Assembly (NCBI GenBank): GCA_027605045.1 | Contig: JAQFWX010000007.1 | Location: 1,488,001-1,552,000, forward strand | Direction of reading: 5' to 3' | DNA: 64,000 bases | Source: Phallus indusiatus | Taxonomy: Eukaryota > Basidiomycota > Agaricomycetes > Phallales > Phallaceae | Shown here: positions 38,180 through 50,055 of the stretch, piece after piece | Layout: every line of letters begins with the position of its first letter | Position numbering within the stretch: position 1 is the first letter of the stretch | Made by a program: the position numbers and the translations under genes | The notes under the pieces: generated by a model | Database searches by the model: none | Told to the model about the DNA's origin: nothing | The model's input: only the letters and a program-made list of their open reading frames with translations

Positions 38180-38531
38180 TGTTACGGTACGCTAGCGCCT
38201 TGCCCTATTATTCGACTTCTTCGATTTCTTTCGATTTCATTTCGCACTTCGATTTCCATCATTTCCCGTATTTTGTCGTTTCCACTATTTTCATCGTTTT
38301 CTCGATCTCTCGATCTTTTCGATTTATTTCGATTTCTGTCTGTATCTCCTCGGATCCCATGGGGATCAGTCGGGCGCCTCATATCCTGTACTTATATGCG
38401 ATTTCCCTAGAGGGGGATACCTAAGCTTGTTCTCTTAGGTTTTCCCTCCTCTAGGTGAGTAGTTAGTCGTTGTCCCCCAATAGATCTTAGGTTTTCCCTC
38501 CTCTAGGTGTGTGCCCTGAGTTGCCCTAACA
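38180..38531 (+). mobile_element. Solo LTR, family A
   Basis: Starts TGTTACGG and ends CCTAACA, flanked on both sides by the 5-bp duplication AAATC. No internal retrotransposon sequence adjoins it, so it is a solo LTR left by LTR-LTR recombination. It carries the shared TATA box, the hairpin with AAGCTTGTTCT in the loop, and two copies of the CTTAGG...CTCTAGG arm. Confidence 0.92.
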
Positions 38532-38689
38532 AAATCGAGAAAACGGAGTTTCAAGATAAAGAGACGAGTTGTAATTCAAGGAGGTTTGAAATACAATGAA
38601 ATATATTTGAATCGAATCAGAGTTCGATTTCAAGATGACTTTGTATGGTATTTACAGCAAGTTTAAATACTACAAAGTGATGCAGGGTC

Positions 38690-39040
38690 TGTTAGGGCGC
38701 TCAGGGCACACACCTAGAGGAGGGAAAACCTAAGATCTATTGTGGGGCAGCAACTAACTACTCACCTAGAGGAGGGAAAACCTAAGAGAACAAGCTTAGG
38801 TATCCCCCTCTAGGGAAAACGCATATAAGTACAGAGTACGAGGCGCCCGACTGATCCCCATGGGATCTGAGGAGATACAGATAGAAATCGAAAGAAATCG
38901 AAGAAATCGAGAAATCGAGAAAACGATGGAACTAATGGAAACGGCAAAGTACAGGAAACGAAGGAAATCGTAACACGAAATGAAACCGAAAGAAATCGAA
39001 GAAATCGAATCATCGGAAGAGGCGCTAGCGTATCATGACA
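38690..39040 (-). mobile_element. Solo LTR, family A (reverse)
   Basis: Same family as 38180-38531 in opposite orientation, flanked by the 5-bp duplication GGGTC. The pair forms a large imperfect inverted repeat with a 158-bp spacer. Confidence 0.92.
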
Positions 39041-40166
39041 GGGTCAAGTACAAAGAAAGTACTAATTCAGATAAGTACATAATAGTACTTGAGGAAGTCG
39101 TGAGGTTCGTTAGAATCATAAAGAAAGAGATAGAAGGTATTCTATTTATATCATGGAACCTCACTGATCGTCAAAGTGAATAAATTGATAATCGGTAGTT
39201 TGTGTCAAGTACCAATATCTGGGAACGGTAATAGATACTATAATGTACTTTAGTCGCTGAATAGAACACTAATAACTGTCACCGTTGGTTGACGACAATC
39301 AGGACTTGGCCTCAATCTATAAGAGATTGTGCCACAACAGTCTTCTTCAGGATTTGTCCTGACGTTCGTCACGAGCGTCAAGTTCGTCAAGGACGTTACG
39401 GATACGTGCGTTCCGAGCTTCGAGAGCTGCGAGCTGTATCTCATATTGAATGATATCAAGCTCGACAATAATGAAGAAGGCTTCAAGATGTAGCTCTCGG
39501 CAACGACGGATGGCTTCTGTCGCTGCAAGTCTCAAGGGAAGATCTCGACGTTCAATGATGAATAGAATAGAGAAGGAGAGTTGTTATAGAGATATCGAAC
39601 TACGTTCGATATTAAGTCTGAAGAACTATCTACGTGTATGCTAGGGTTTATATACACGTCAGATAATTAATTCTAGCTCAGTTCGAAATAGATTCCGAAC
39701 TTGAGAAATGTAAACAAGTCGTGAGATTCGTAAGTAACATCAATATATGCAGGGTATGATGTCTCATGTGATGAACATGAGGTGTGCAGGGATGAGAGCT
39801 GTGCATACATGGACCTACGTTCGTCATCTATGATCTCATAACCGGAACGTGCGTGGAATATTCTAGAAAGGCCTTTCCGCGGGTGTTCCAGGAGTTAAGA
39901 GAGACAGGTGCGTCTCTATTCGAGTTGCGAGGTTGATTGAGATGACTGAATGCGAAGGTCATATCGTGAGTGATGTAAGCATGATAAGATTATGGAGATA
40001 AACGGTAAATGATCGGATATGGATTACGTAACATTACCGGAAGTGATGTCATGAATCGGATCATGACAGTTTGAGAGATCGCATAGAGTGCGATCTCTAT
40101 AAGGTTCGTTCGTTCGAGTTTGAAAGATTGTGAAATCGAAATAAATCGTTAATTCGATGTCACAAG
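39041..40166. other. Unassigned repeat-like region between solo LTRs
   Basis: No recognisable gene. A minus-strand frame at 39347-39535 reads as a coiled-coil-like charged peptide (LEARNARIRNVLDELDARD) but has no family signature. A TATA-like tttatatacacg occurs near 39,647. Possibly an old transposon into which the family A and B LTRs inserted. Confidence 0.35.
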
Positions 40167-40563
40167 TGTCAGGGTACGCTACCGCGTCCCCTCATTTTTC
40201 CTTATTCATTATCATCGGTATATGTTCATTTCCATTTCATTTACATTTCCCGTACATTAAGTCCACCTTCCGTTTGCTCCCTCCGTCTCTATTTCACATT
40301 CTCTACTCGCGCACGTTGCGCGCTCATACCCGGCGTGATGCCCGTGACATCACGTCGCTTAGGCTCGGCTTGGGCGCCTGGCACTTAGCTGTGTCAGGGC
40401 TGCACGCCGTGTCGTCGTTTATGTATATAGTAGTTGTACCTAGAGTGAGGGTCCCTAAGCTTGTTCTCTTAGGATCCCCTCCCTCTAGGTGAGTAGTTAG
40501 TTCCTCCCTCAATATATTTACTTAGGATCCCCTCCCTCTAGTGTGAGCTGAGTAGCCCTAACA
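40167..40563 (+). mobile_element. Solo LTR, family B
   Basis: Starts TGTCAGGGTACGCTACC, ends CCCTAACA, with the 5-bp duplication ACAAG on both sides. It contains tgtatatagt upstream of the conserved hairpin. Its arm sequence (CTTAGGATCCCCTCCCTCTAG) differs from families A and C. Confidence 0.92.
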
Positions 40564-41495
40564 ACAAGAAAATCAGCTCGTGACACCCATGAGAAAAATA
40601 AACTTGTCATGTTGGATTTATTTAACAGGATGTTGACAGGATGAGCTTTCGCGGGGGTAAAAAATGCAAGCTTTGGTCCCTGCCGCCCTGTTGGCCCTTG
40701 CCTATCTCATATATATACTCAGACACTTGACATCTATGAATACTACCCATTTGCATTTGTTTGCAGTTATGTTCCCACCGTTCACTATATGGCAGTATTG
40801 TCCCGTTCTAGCTGAACCTGGAAGAACCAGAAACCCATTCTAAAAAAATATGCTCCCTTATGGTTGACACAAGTTAGATCCACATACAGTGGTATACAAA
40901 AAGAATGCACAGCCACTTATTTTCAACTATGATGCTCTAATATTAAAATACTTATAATGAAAGTTGTAGAGAGAGTTTTCTAGCTTATTTTGAGTATATA
41001 AACCTATGCCTGATTTTTGAGTTTGAGAAAAATAATTGAGTTTTTATGAAAATCTTTTACCTAAAATTTTTCAAAAGTGTTTTTTTACTAGTGTCACGTG
41101 CTGTGTGCAGCGGGTTTTTAGTGGATGAGTCCGAGTAACCAGATAAGATCTAGGGTGTTTTTCGCCTATCAAGTCTGACCCCGAACACCACCGTATAAAA
41201 TTAATAGAAAACTAGTAAGGAAAATTTATACCGTCCTTTCAAATAGTAGATAATTTCTTAGGGAGTAAATAAATCTTTGAATTAGCCTCAATTAGGTATC
41301 GGAAAAAATACAATAAGTGGTTATCCTAGGGTAAAACAACAAAAACTGCGTAAAAAAGTGGGAGTCACAATTCGAGCCGACGACACAGTGCCGTTCGTGG
41401 GATGCTGCCACCACTAGAGCACGGTACCTCATGGTAGTGGTAAAGAAAGTCAAAATATTAACTACTCTTGCTTAACCGACCGTATCCTTAGTTGC
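40564..41495. other. Unassigned region with a Tc1-like terminal sequence
   Basis: At 40,885 the sequence TACAGTGGTATACAAAAAG has the look of a Tc1/mariner end after a TA dinucleotide, but no matching second end was found. The rest is AT-rich and not recognised. Confidence 0.35.
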
Positions 41496-41882
41496 TGTCA
41501 GGGTATGCTACCGCCATCTCTCATTTTCCTATTTATTATCATCAGCATCATTTCATTTCTATTCCATTTATCATTTCCGTATTTTACTTTTACTTTCCGT
41601 TTCTTTGTCCTGTCTCTATTTCACTTTCTCTACTCGCGCGCTCGTACCCGGCATGATGCCTATGACATCATGTCACTTAGGTTCAGCTTGGGCGCCTGGC
41701 ACTTAGCTGTGCCAGGGCCACACACCGCGTCATCGTTTTATGTATATAGTAGCTGTACCTAGAGTGAGGGTCCCTAAGCTTGTTCTCTTAGGATCCCCTC
41801 CCTCTAGGTGAGTAGTTAGTATTTCCTCAATATATATCTCTTAGGATCCCCTCCCTCTAGTGTGAGCTGAGTAGCCCTAACA
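41496..41882 (+). repeat. 5' LTR of G1 (family B)
   Basis: TGTCAGGG to CCTAACA, 387 bp, directly followed by GTAGAACAAGCTT, the primer-binding site region. The preceding bases (GTTGC) are not repeated after the 3' LTR. Confidence 0.85.
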
Positions 41883-42007
41883 GTAGAACAAGCTTCTACT
41901 TGCAGACTGGCCATTTCTATTGACACTCGTTATCGAAAAATCGTGCTCAACACCGACTATTGCAGTGTTGTATTTTTCCTTCGAGCCCCGTCTATAACCG
42001 ACCCCTC

Positions 42008-42406
42008 TGTTAGGGCGACTCAGGGCACACACCTAGAGGGCAGGAAACCTAAGATCTATTGATGAACGACGACTAACTACTCACCTAGAGGGCAGGAAAC
42101 CTAAGAGAACAAGCTTAGGGATCCCCCTCTAGGGCTACGCTACATATACTACGTGGAAGCGCTCGGGGACAATAGATGAGTATTGCCGCGGGATCCGAGG
42201 CGATAAAAGGGAGTTCGAAGAGGTTCGGAGAATTCGATCGGAGTTCGAATTCGAAGAGATCGAAAGGAATAGATAATAGAGAACGAGAGATGACAGAACT
42301 ATAGTTCGAAGTCTCGGAAAGGAATCAGGAGGGAGAAAGGAACATCGGAACACAAGGAAATGAAGAAATAACGACATGGAAGACATGAAGCTAGCATACC
42401 CTGACA
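42008..42406 (-). mobile_element. Solo LTR, family C, in the G1 leader
   Basis: Flanked by the duplication CCCTC. Its sequence is close to the LTRs of the intact element G2, so it is a relative of the youngest family, inserted after G1. Confidence 0.92.
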
Positions 42407-42436
42407 CCCTCTGTTTCATCTTAAAAACCCCTTTTC

Positions 42437-42834
42437 TGTCAGGGTACGCTACCGCCGTCTCTCATTTTCTTAATTATTATCATCGGCATCATTCCGTTTC
42501 TAATTTATTTATCATTCCCGTATTTTACTTTTACTTTCCGTTCCCTTGTTCTGTTTCTATTTCACTTTCTCTACTCGCGCGCGTCGCGCACTCGTACCCG
42601 GCGTGATGCCCGTGACATCACGTCGCTTAGGTTCGGCTTGGGCGCCTGGCACTTAGCTGTGTCAGGGCCGCACGCCGCACTATCGTTTTCCATGTATATA
42701 GTCGCTGTCCCTAGAGTGAGGGTCCCTAAGCTTGTTTTCTTAGGATCCCCTCCCTCTAGGTGAGTAGTTAGTCTCCCTTCCAATATATTCTCTTAGGATC
42801 CCCTCCCTCTAGCTTGAGCTGAGTAGCCCTAACA
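42437..42834 (+). mobile_element. Solo LTR, family B, in the G1 leader
   Basis: Flanked by the duplication TTTTC just before the gag start. It carries the only loop variant among eleven LTR copies (AAGCTTGTTTT instead of AAGCTTGTTCT). Confidence 0.9.
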
Positions 42835-42852
42835 TTTTCCTCTCTCTCTCTC

Positions 42853-43133
42853 ATGGATTCTTCACCCCCACCTTCTGCACCCCCAATCGTCACCCTCGAA
42901 GATGTGGCGACTATTGTCATGCGGCAGTTCTTGGATATGGACGCCTGCATGGCAAGACAAGAATCCCAGGCCTCACAGATGATTGAGGTGCTACGGAGCA
43001 TCCGAGATTCGACCAGGGCTGCTTCAGCCCCAAACCCCCCTGTTAACGACGCGTCCTCACCTGGACAACCACCGGCTCCTGAGCATCAAGCCAGTTTATG
43101 CTCTTCCCGAAATACCCAACCTGCTGTACCTCC
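42853..43133 (+). pseudogene. G1 gag, N-terminal fragment
   Basis: Starts with ATG and runs parallel to the G2 gag N-terminus, ending in SSRNTQPAVPPV where an LTR is inserted. The remainder of gag resumes after that LTR at 44141. Confidence 0.8.
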
Positions 43134-44140
43134 TGTCATGTAACTGATTGCTTTCATCATCCCTTCCATCAAAAACACCACAAAACACCATAAAACACCA
43201 CAATGCCCCATTTCTTTGTTCTTTTCCAATCTCCTCCTTTCCCTTGTCACACTCTGTGACTAATTACCTATTTCTCCATGGTTTTGCCTTAATTTCTCCT
43301 TTTTCTTCTCATACTCATAACTCGGCGTGAACAGTGAGTCATCTATGAGTCATTTCTTACTCATCCATGATTCCCTTTATGGATAAACTGTTCACGCTCA
43401 AAACTCTATATAAGAAGGGCACTTTTCTCACTTTGGACATCATCATCATCTTATTGTCTTATCTGTCTTATCATTCAACTGTAACTACTCTGGTACCTGT
43501 TGGTCCAACTATAAACTTGTGTTCAACCACTATCCTAGTCTTTAAGACTTCACTCCTCTTATCTAAACCTTCCTCTTGTCTATAACCTTATAAACAACAA
43601 ATCACTACTGCAACGCTTAACACCGACTTCAATTATCATCTGACTTTGTAATATTTCTCTGTTGCTGACATCACGCAACATCGAAACATTGTCATAAACA
43701 ACAAACTTAACCATAACATCAAACCTCATCGTATTTGTCATAAACACCACACGCTGGCGTAATCTCCGCACATCACCATAATCGCTATCGACCGCACTAT
43801 TCTCTCTAGTCTAAAAGGACCCCCAAGGACTTTCAACCTTCACCAGCAAGGTCTACTCTCTCGAGTCAAGACCACTATTCTCCTCAAGTAATTGTCATAG
43901 CCACGCATACTTTCACGCACATACTTGTAAACGCAAAAACTGCGTTAGCCAAAGACACTTAAACGAAGTTTGACTTCAAGGTTCAAGCTGACAGAAGATT
44001 GTCATTGATATTCTTCTTGAAGTACTCTTGATTAATCTACAGTATTTAAATTACTGGACCTTACTTACGCAAGTGTCAGACGTTGACGTAAAAACCGTTA
44101 CGCAAGTCACTGTCACGTAAGTTGCGGCGGATACATCACA
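43134..44140 (+). mobile_element. Large solo LTR (family D, 1007 bp) inside G1 gag
   Basis: Begins TGTCATG and ends CATCACA, flanked exactly by the 5-bp duplication CCTCC, with gag sequence on both sides. It has a TATA box (ctctatataag, near 43,407). Unrelated in sequence to LTR families A-C. No open frame of note. Strand is assigned from the TATA box. Confidence 0.8.
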
Positions 44141-45150
44141 CCTCCTTTGTTCAACGGAGATCGCTCCAAGGGCCGCGTCTTTTGGAACACTGTCAAGTTC
44201 TACATGAGTATATGCAGTCGTGATTTCGAGACTGATGAACTCAAGATCGGCTGGGCGATGTCGTACATGAATGAAGGTCGTGCCCTTACCTTCAGCGAAT
44301 CTATGCTGAAAAAGTATCAAAGAGGAGAGAAGCCCTTTGCTGACTGGGATGCTTTTCGGGAAAGATTCAAGGCAGATTTCTTTCCACAATCCAAGCAAGA
44401 AGATGCCATCAACACCCTCTACTCCAACCGCTATGTCCAGGGCAACAGGACTGTGGAAGAATATGTAGATGCCTTTCGCATACTCATTGAGCATGCTGGC
44501 TTCATGGAAGGACTCGCTATTAACATGTACTTTTGTAACAGTCTGGATCCGGCAATTGCGTCTCTAGTAGTGACGATGAAGGACCAACCCGCGCTTCATG
44601 ACTACAAAGGCTGGATCAGACAGGCACGCATGTTTGACATGGACAGGCGTGCCAACGAGGCCTTCACTGCCGACTCGTAGGCTCTGGGATGACTCAGACA
44701 AATCCCGTGACTGTCCCCATTAATCGACCTCGTCCCAACCCTTTTCCGCCGTATCAGACCCTCCAGATCCAGAGGAGGCCCCCTGCCCCTTCCTATCAGG
44801 CTCCTCCCTATCCACAGGCCAGCATCTCAAATCATGCCCACGTTGCCTCCAAGACCTGTGGCTCCTGCTCCTGCACCACAGGTTAGGCATGATCCGATGG
44901 ACGTTGACGCTGCCCATCGACGTACCGGCCTAGAATCAACCAGGTGTCATCGCTGTGGAGCAACAGGCCATTGGGCTCGCGAATGCATATGACATCCGGT
45001 ATCTTCAGCCCGAGGAATTAGACGACAGTATCGCACACCTGCTGGCCCAGAAAGACGCGTTAGAAGCCCAGATGTGTGGCGACTCTGCTCTGACAGAGGG
45101 GGAGACTGTAGCTGCAACAGAGGTAGAGGATTTTCAAAACGGCGACAAGT
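44141..45150 (+). pseudogene. G1 gag, remainder with CCHC knuckle
   Basis: Resumes with PPLFNGDRSKGRVFW, matching the G2 capsid region. A stop after FTADS, then a frame change, leads to a CHRCGATGHWAREC zinc knuckle. The coding capacity is broken by several stops and frame shifts. Confidence 0.85.
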
Positions 45151-45364
45151 GAATGATGCACCCTCATTGCCGACATCTAGTAGATTTGATGTTTTGTACA
45201 TAGATCGCGAACAAAATGACACTCCTGATTCGAATCTAACTACCCCTGCTGCATCCCCTGATAAGCCCAAAGAATCGTCTCCACCTGCTACACGCTCTGT
45301 TTCAACTCCATGTATGCTGTCGCCTTCTCAACATTGTGCATTGCCAAGTGAATACTGACTCGCA

Positions 45365-48300
45365 GCTACTGCTGGTACACAGAAACTAGAAATCCCGGTG
45401 GAACTGCAAAGTGTTGACACTGGGGCCCTGCTGCACAGCAAGGCCATGCTGGACACTGGAGCTAGTGGTATGTTCCTCGACTGCAACTTTGTCGACAAAC
45501 ATCGGCTTCCCTCCGTACGCCTGGCTAAACCAATTCCCATGTTTAACGTTGATGGTACGCCCAACCATGCTGGTTCTATCACCCATGTCATCGACCTCGT
45601 GGTTCGATTCTGGGATCACTCTGAACGCACCTTATTCGCTGTTACCTCGCTCAAGTATCCTGTCTTGTTTGGACTGCCGTGGTTCAAGGCTCACAATCCC
45701 ATTATAGACTACACAACTGGCCAAGTAGAGTTCATGCGCTGCAGCCCCAGTTGTCGGTCTTGCGCTCCACGCTGGCCAGCGGGTAAGCTCTCTAAGCGTG
45801 CGTTCCAACAGATCCGACACGCACCTCTACCAGAGCTTGACAACACTGAGGCCGATAATCCCAACATACCAGACCTGGTTGACATCGAGTCCAAGATTGA
45901 AGAAGGTGATCGACTGTTCGCGATATCAATGCTACCCGATGAGCCCGATACTCACCGCATATATGCCACCGAGACCATCTCCTAGCGACTTGCTCAGGCT
46001 CACGCCAACAATGCAGATGCACCAGCACCCAGAGGCTTCCGGGATATCGTGCCAGAAATGTTCCACGACTTTGCCGACATTTTCTCAAAGGAGTCATTCG
46101 ACTCGTTGCCACAGTCGAAGAAGTGGGACCACCCGATAGAGCTTGTGCCGGGTTCTGAGCCTAAGTCTTGTAAGACCTACCCGTTGCCATCTAACGAACA
46201 GGCCGAGTTGGATGCGTTTCTGGAAGAAAACCTCGTGTCTGGACGAATCCGACCCTCCAAGTTGCCCATGGCATCCCCGGTGTTCTTCATCAAGAAGAAA
46301 GATGGCTCTCTCCGTCTTATTCAGGATTATCACGCATTGAATGCTATGACGATCAAGAATCGCTACCCGCTACCTCTGATCTTGGAGCTCATCAACAAGC
46401 TACAGGGCACCCGGTACTTTACCAAGCTGGATGTGTGTTGGGGATACAATAACATACGGATAAAGGAAGGAGACAAGTTGTCACGACCCTCGTGCCACCC
46501 GATCCTAATCCGGACCTCTCCGAGGTCCGGCGCCATCATCCCGTCCATATTTAGTATATCCGCCATGTCCGAGTGTCAGTACTTGTCCAACAGTGCGTAG
46601 TCCATTATTCTGTCCACGTCCAGTAGGTCCGAGGTCCAGACTAGGACATTTCCTTATGGGGACATTCTGTCCAGAGCATTAGAAATCAAGTGCCAGATAT
46701 GTTTCTGGTGCTGTGCAACTAGTCTCCTTTTAGTTATATCTCCTTTAGTTCTAGTAGTCTAGCTTTTTGTATTTAAAGCCCCCAGACTTCATCTGGGGCT
46801 CCCCAGTCTGAATATCAAGTCGTATTCAAGTCTATTTTAAGTCTAGCCTCAGTTAAACTCTTTATAATCAAATCTTCTCTTATCTATCCCATCTAAAGTC
46901 CACTCCCAGTACTTGTCCGGGCTGTCTCGGACTTCTAGTCCGAAATTAAGGGATATCCAGGGTCGATTGAGTCGGTGCAGCACATAAGCTGAAGCCAAGT
47001 CCCTTCTGTTCCGTAGTCCGGACCCCCCGGACTTCCGCCCAGACACCCGGAACACTGCGTGTGACACGAGTGGAAGGCTGCTTTCCGCACCAACCATGGT
47101 CTTTTCGAGCCTCTGGTAATGTTCTTTGGTCTCACTAATAGCCCAGTGACTTTCCAGACAATGATGAACAAGATCTTTGAAGATATGATCTCGGAAGGTG
47201 TTGTTGCCATCTATATCGACGACATTCTCATCTACACTCAGGATCGGGAACAGCATGACCAGGTCACCCGACACGTTCTCGAACGTCTTTGTGAGCACAA
47301 GCTTTATCTCAAGGCAGAGAAATGTGAGTTTTGCCGGACTAGGATCAAGTACCTAGGCATCGTCATTTCCGAGAACACAGTCAAGATGGATCCCACGAAA
47401 GTCTCGGGTGTCAGGGACTGGCCAGTCCCGAAGAACGTCACTGAGGTCCAGTCTTTCTTAGGTTTCGCCAATTTTTATCGTCGGTTTATCAAGGACTTTG
47501 TGTGTATCACCAATCCCATGTTCAGGTTAACCAAGAAGGACACCCCCTTCGTCTGGTCCGACAATTGTCAGCAGGCTTTTGATACTCTGAAGTCGTCAAT
47601 CACGTCTGCCCCCATCCTCCTCATCCCCAACCCTGCTAACCCTTACAGAGTTGAAGCCGACAGTTCTGACTTTGCAACAGGTGCAGTTCTCTCACAGTTG
47701 TCGCACGATGATGGCAAATGGCACCCAGTTGCATTCTTCTCGAAGGCCCTTAGCCCCGTCGAATGCAACTACGAGATTCACGACAAGGAGATGCTGGCTA
47801 TCATACGGTCTCTAGAGGAATGGCGACACTTTCTTGAAGGCACATCTCACCCTATCAACATACGGACTGATCACAAGAATCTCGAATACTTCATGTCCGC
47901 GCGTAACCTCAATCGCCGTCAAGCTAGATGATCAGTATACCTCTCGCGTTTCAACTTTACTCTGCAGCATATACCGGGTAAGTCGATGGAGAAACCTGAT
48001 GGCTTGTCCCGTCGCCCAGACCATGGCTCGGGAAAGGAAGACAATCGTGGTGTCACCCTAATCTGACCCGAAATGTTTGCAATCAATGCTCTGCAAACAT
48101 TCCATCTTAAAGGGGAGGAGGAGGACCTTTTATGCCAGATTTGCAAGGCCAAACGAGAAGGCAAGGTCGAGGATAGCATGTCCAAAGCCGTTGCAACACT
48201 CCATACCCTAGGTGGTCACTCAGCTCACTCGTCGGAATGGTTCAAGGATCAGGACCTCCTTTATTATTGTGGCAAGGTTTACATGCCAAACATGGACAAG

Positions 48301-48670
48301 TTGCATTGGAAAATCCTTTCCAGACATCACGACACCAAACTCGGTGGCCATCCGGGTCGTTTCAAGACCCTCAAGCTTGTTTCGCACACCTTTTGGTGGC
48401 CAGGTGTCTCTAGGTATGTACAACACTATGTAGAGGCCTGTGATATGTGTCTACATACAAAACCGTCTCGCCACGCTCCCTATGGCCTTCTCCGACCCAC
48501 AGAAGTGCCAAGTCGACCTTGGGAACACATCTTGGTCGACTTCATCGTGGAGCTGCCAAAATCCAATGGTTTCGACGCGATCCTCTCTGTCGTTGACTCT
48601 CTCACCAAATGGGTTCACTTCGTGCCGACATTTACGACACTAGACGTGACAGGTCTAGCCCGACTGTACC
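45365..48670 (+). pseudogene. G1 pol (protease, RT, RNase H, integrase), broken
   Basis: Parallel to G2 pol. Protease has AMLDTGASG, RT has the YIDDILIY box, RNase H has EADSSDFATGAV, and integrase has an HHCC-type zinc region and LVDFIVELP. In-frame stops replace codons kept in G2 near 45,982 and 47,930 and before PEMFAINAL near 48,066; each fits a C-to-T or G-to-A transition. An LTR splits the RT, and the integrase ends abruptly at a reverse LTR. Confidence 0.88.
46479..47066 (+). mobile_element. Solo LTR (family E) inside G1 reverse transcriptase
   Basis: Begins TGTCACGACC and ends GTGTGACA. The flanks CAAGT and CGAGT differ at one base, so the 5-bp target duplication has decayed. RT coding continues on both sides. 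A TATA-like gtatttaaag lies near 46,770. Different family from A-D. Confidence 0.8.
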
Positions 48671-49003
48671 TGTTAGGGCAACTCAGGGCACACACCTAGA
48701 AGAGGGAAAACCTAAGATCTATTGAGGGGCAGTGACTAACTACTCACCTAGAAGAGGGAAAACCTAAGAGAACAAGCTTAGGTATCCCCCTCTAGGGAAA
48801 ATGCGTATAAGTACAGGATACGAAGCGCCCGACTGATCTCCCTGGGATCCGAGGAGATACAAACAGAAATCGAAAGAAATCGAAGAAATCAAGAAATCAA
48901 GAAAACAATGGAACTAATGGAAATGGCAAAGTACGGGAAATGAAGGAAATCGTAACACGAAATGAAATCGAATAATCGGAAGAGGCGCTAGCGTACCGTG
49001 ACA
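48671..49003 (-). mobile_element. LTR, family A (reverse), at the G1 integrase breakpoint
   Basis: Complete LTR but without a target duplication (GTACC left, GCCAT right), and G1 integrase does not resume after it. This fits a deletion or ectopic recombination using this LTR. Confidence 0.85.
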
Positions 49004-49265
49004 GCCATTTTGACCTAAAATGGCCTAAACTGGGCAGTTTTACCCCTTAGAGGGGTTATCCATTGTTAGCTTGGCTAAGGAAACTTGTAACAAATCTCAT
49101 GTTTACACAAAGTTTGATGTGTCAAGAAAACTTTGTGCAAACTGGGCCTCAGCTTGGGATTTGCTTAATGGTTTGCACATCAAGCAAATTTCCTCATGCC
49201 TCCAGTGAAGCATCATTAGTCAAGGCTACAGGCGTCGGGACACCGCCTCGTTGAAGGGGGGGTGG
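49004..49265. other. Unassigned DNA between LTR and G1 3' end
   Basis: About 225 bp with no match to G2, followed from about 49,230 by the short internal end shared with G2. Nothing coding. Confidence 0.5.
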
Positions 49266-49669
49266 TGTCAGGGTATGCTACCGCGTCCCCTCAGTTTTCC
49301 TCATTTATTATCATCAGTATATATTCATTTCCAATCCATTTATATTTCCCGCACATTACTTCCACCTTCCATTTACTCCCTTCGTCTATATTTCACCTTC
49401 TTTACTCACGCGCATTGCGTGCTTGTGCCCAGCATGATGCCTGTGACATCACGTCGCTTAGGTTCAGCTTGGGCACCTGGCACTTAGCTGTGTCAGGGCC
49501 GGCGGCCGCACACTGCGTCGTCGTTTTGTGTATATAGTAGCTGTACCTAGAGTGAGGGTCCCTAAGCTTGTTCTCTTAGGATCCCCTCCCTCTAGGTGAG
49601 TAGTATAGTTATTGTCCAATATATTGCTTAGGATCCCCTCCCTCTAGTGTGAGCTGAGTAGCTCTAACA
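49266..49669 (+). repeat. 3' LTR of G1 (family B)
   Basis: TGTCAGGGTATGCTACC to CTCTAACA, 404 bp, preceded by the polyG stretch that also precedes the G2 3' LTR. It abuts hAT-derived sequence on its right. Confidence 0.8.
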
Positions 49670-49747
49670 CTTATCAGAAGCAGGAGGTTTACCTTCATAT
49701 GTAACATTTGTCAGTAACCGAAACAGGCTATGTCAGTATAAGAGAAA
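49670..49747 (-). pseudogene. Displaced fragment of the hAT transposase gene
   Basis: These 78 bases continue the hAT gene seen at 56876-59452: the sequence on either side of the family A LTR (and of G2 within it) shares the duplication AGAAA. It lies just after a GTAAGT donor in the hAT gene, so it may be intronic. Cut off by the G1 3' LTR. Confidence 0.6.
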
Positions 49748-50055
49748 TGTTACGGTACGCTAGCACCTCGCCCGATTATTCGATCTTTTCGATTTCTTTC
49801 GGTTTCATTTCATATTACGATTTCCTTCATTTCCCGTACTTTGCCGTTTTCACTATTTTTCGTTGTTTCCGTTTTCTCGATTTCTTCGATCTCTTTCGAT
49901 TTCTGTTTGTATCTCCTCGGATCCCATGGAGATCAGTCGGGCGCCTCATATTCGGTACTTATATGCGTCTTCCCTAGAGGAGGATACCTAAGCTTGTTCT
50001 CTTAGGTTTTCCCTCCTCTAGGTGAGTAGTTAGTCGTTGTCCCCCAATAGATCTT
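49748..50055 (+). mobile_element. Family A LTR, left part, interrupted by G2
   Basis: Starts TGTTACGG after the duplication AGAAA and stops at the G2 insertion site inside CAATAGATCTT. The missing 3' end is at 56828-56875. Confidence 0.92.

Larger units (their letters stand above)
41496..49669 (+). mobile_element. G1: degenerate Ty3/gypsy element with nested insertions
   Basis: Old chromovirus copy. The 5' LTR (family B) is 41496-41882, followed by the same primer-binding word as in G2 (41885-41895). Then come a leader, gag and pol in pieces, and a 3' LTR at 49266-49669 preceded by the internal end also seen in G2 (gttgaaggggggg). Five LTRs are lodged inside: 42008-42406, 42437-42834, 43134-44140, 46479-47066 and 48671-49003. 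The integrase is cut off at 48670 and the following 260 bp do not match G2. The flanks of the two end LTRs differ (GTTGC and CTTAT), so the element has been rearranged, or its two ends come from different copies. Confidence 0.85.

Noticed and set aside
39250..39535. Charged coiled-coil-like frame between solo LTRs
   Set aside because: Short, overlapped by another frame, and lacks gag or other transposon signatures.
41360..41430. Minus-strand words resembling tRNA A and B boxes (TGCTCTAGTGG and GGCTCGAATT at tRNA-like spacing)
   Set aside because: The D-stem pairs, but T and anticodon stems do not, so no cloverleaf forms. It could be a SINE head, but I found no second copy in the window.
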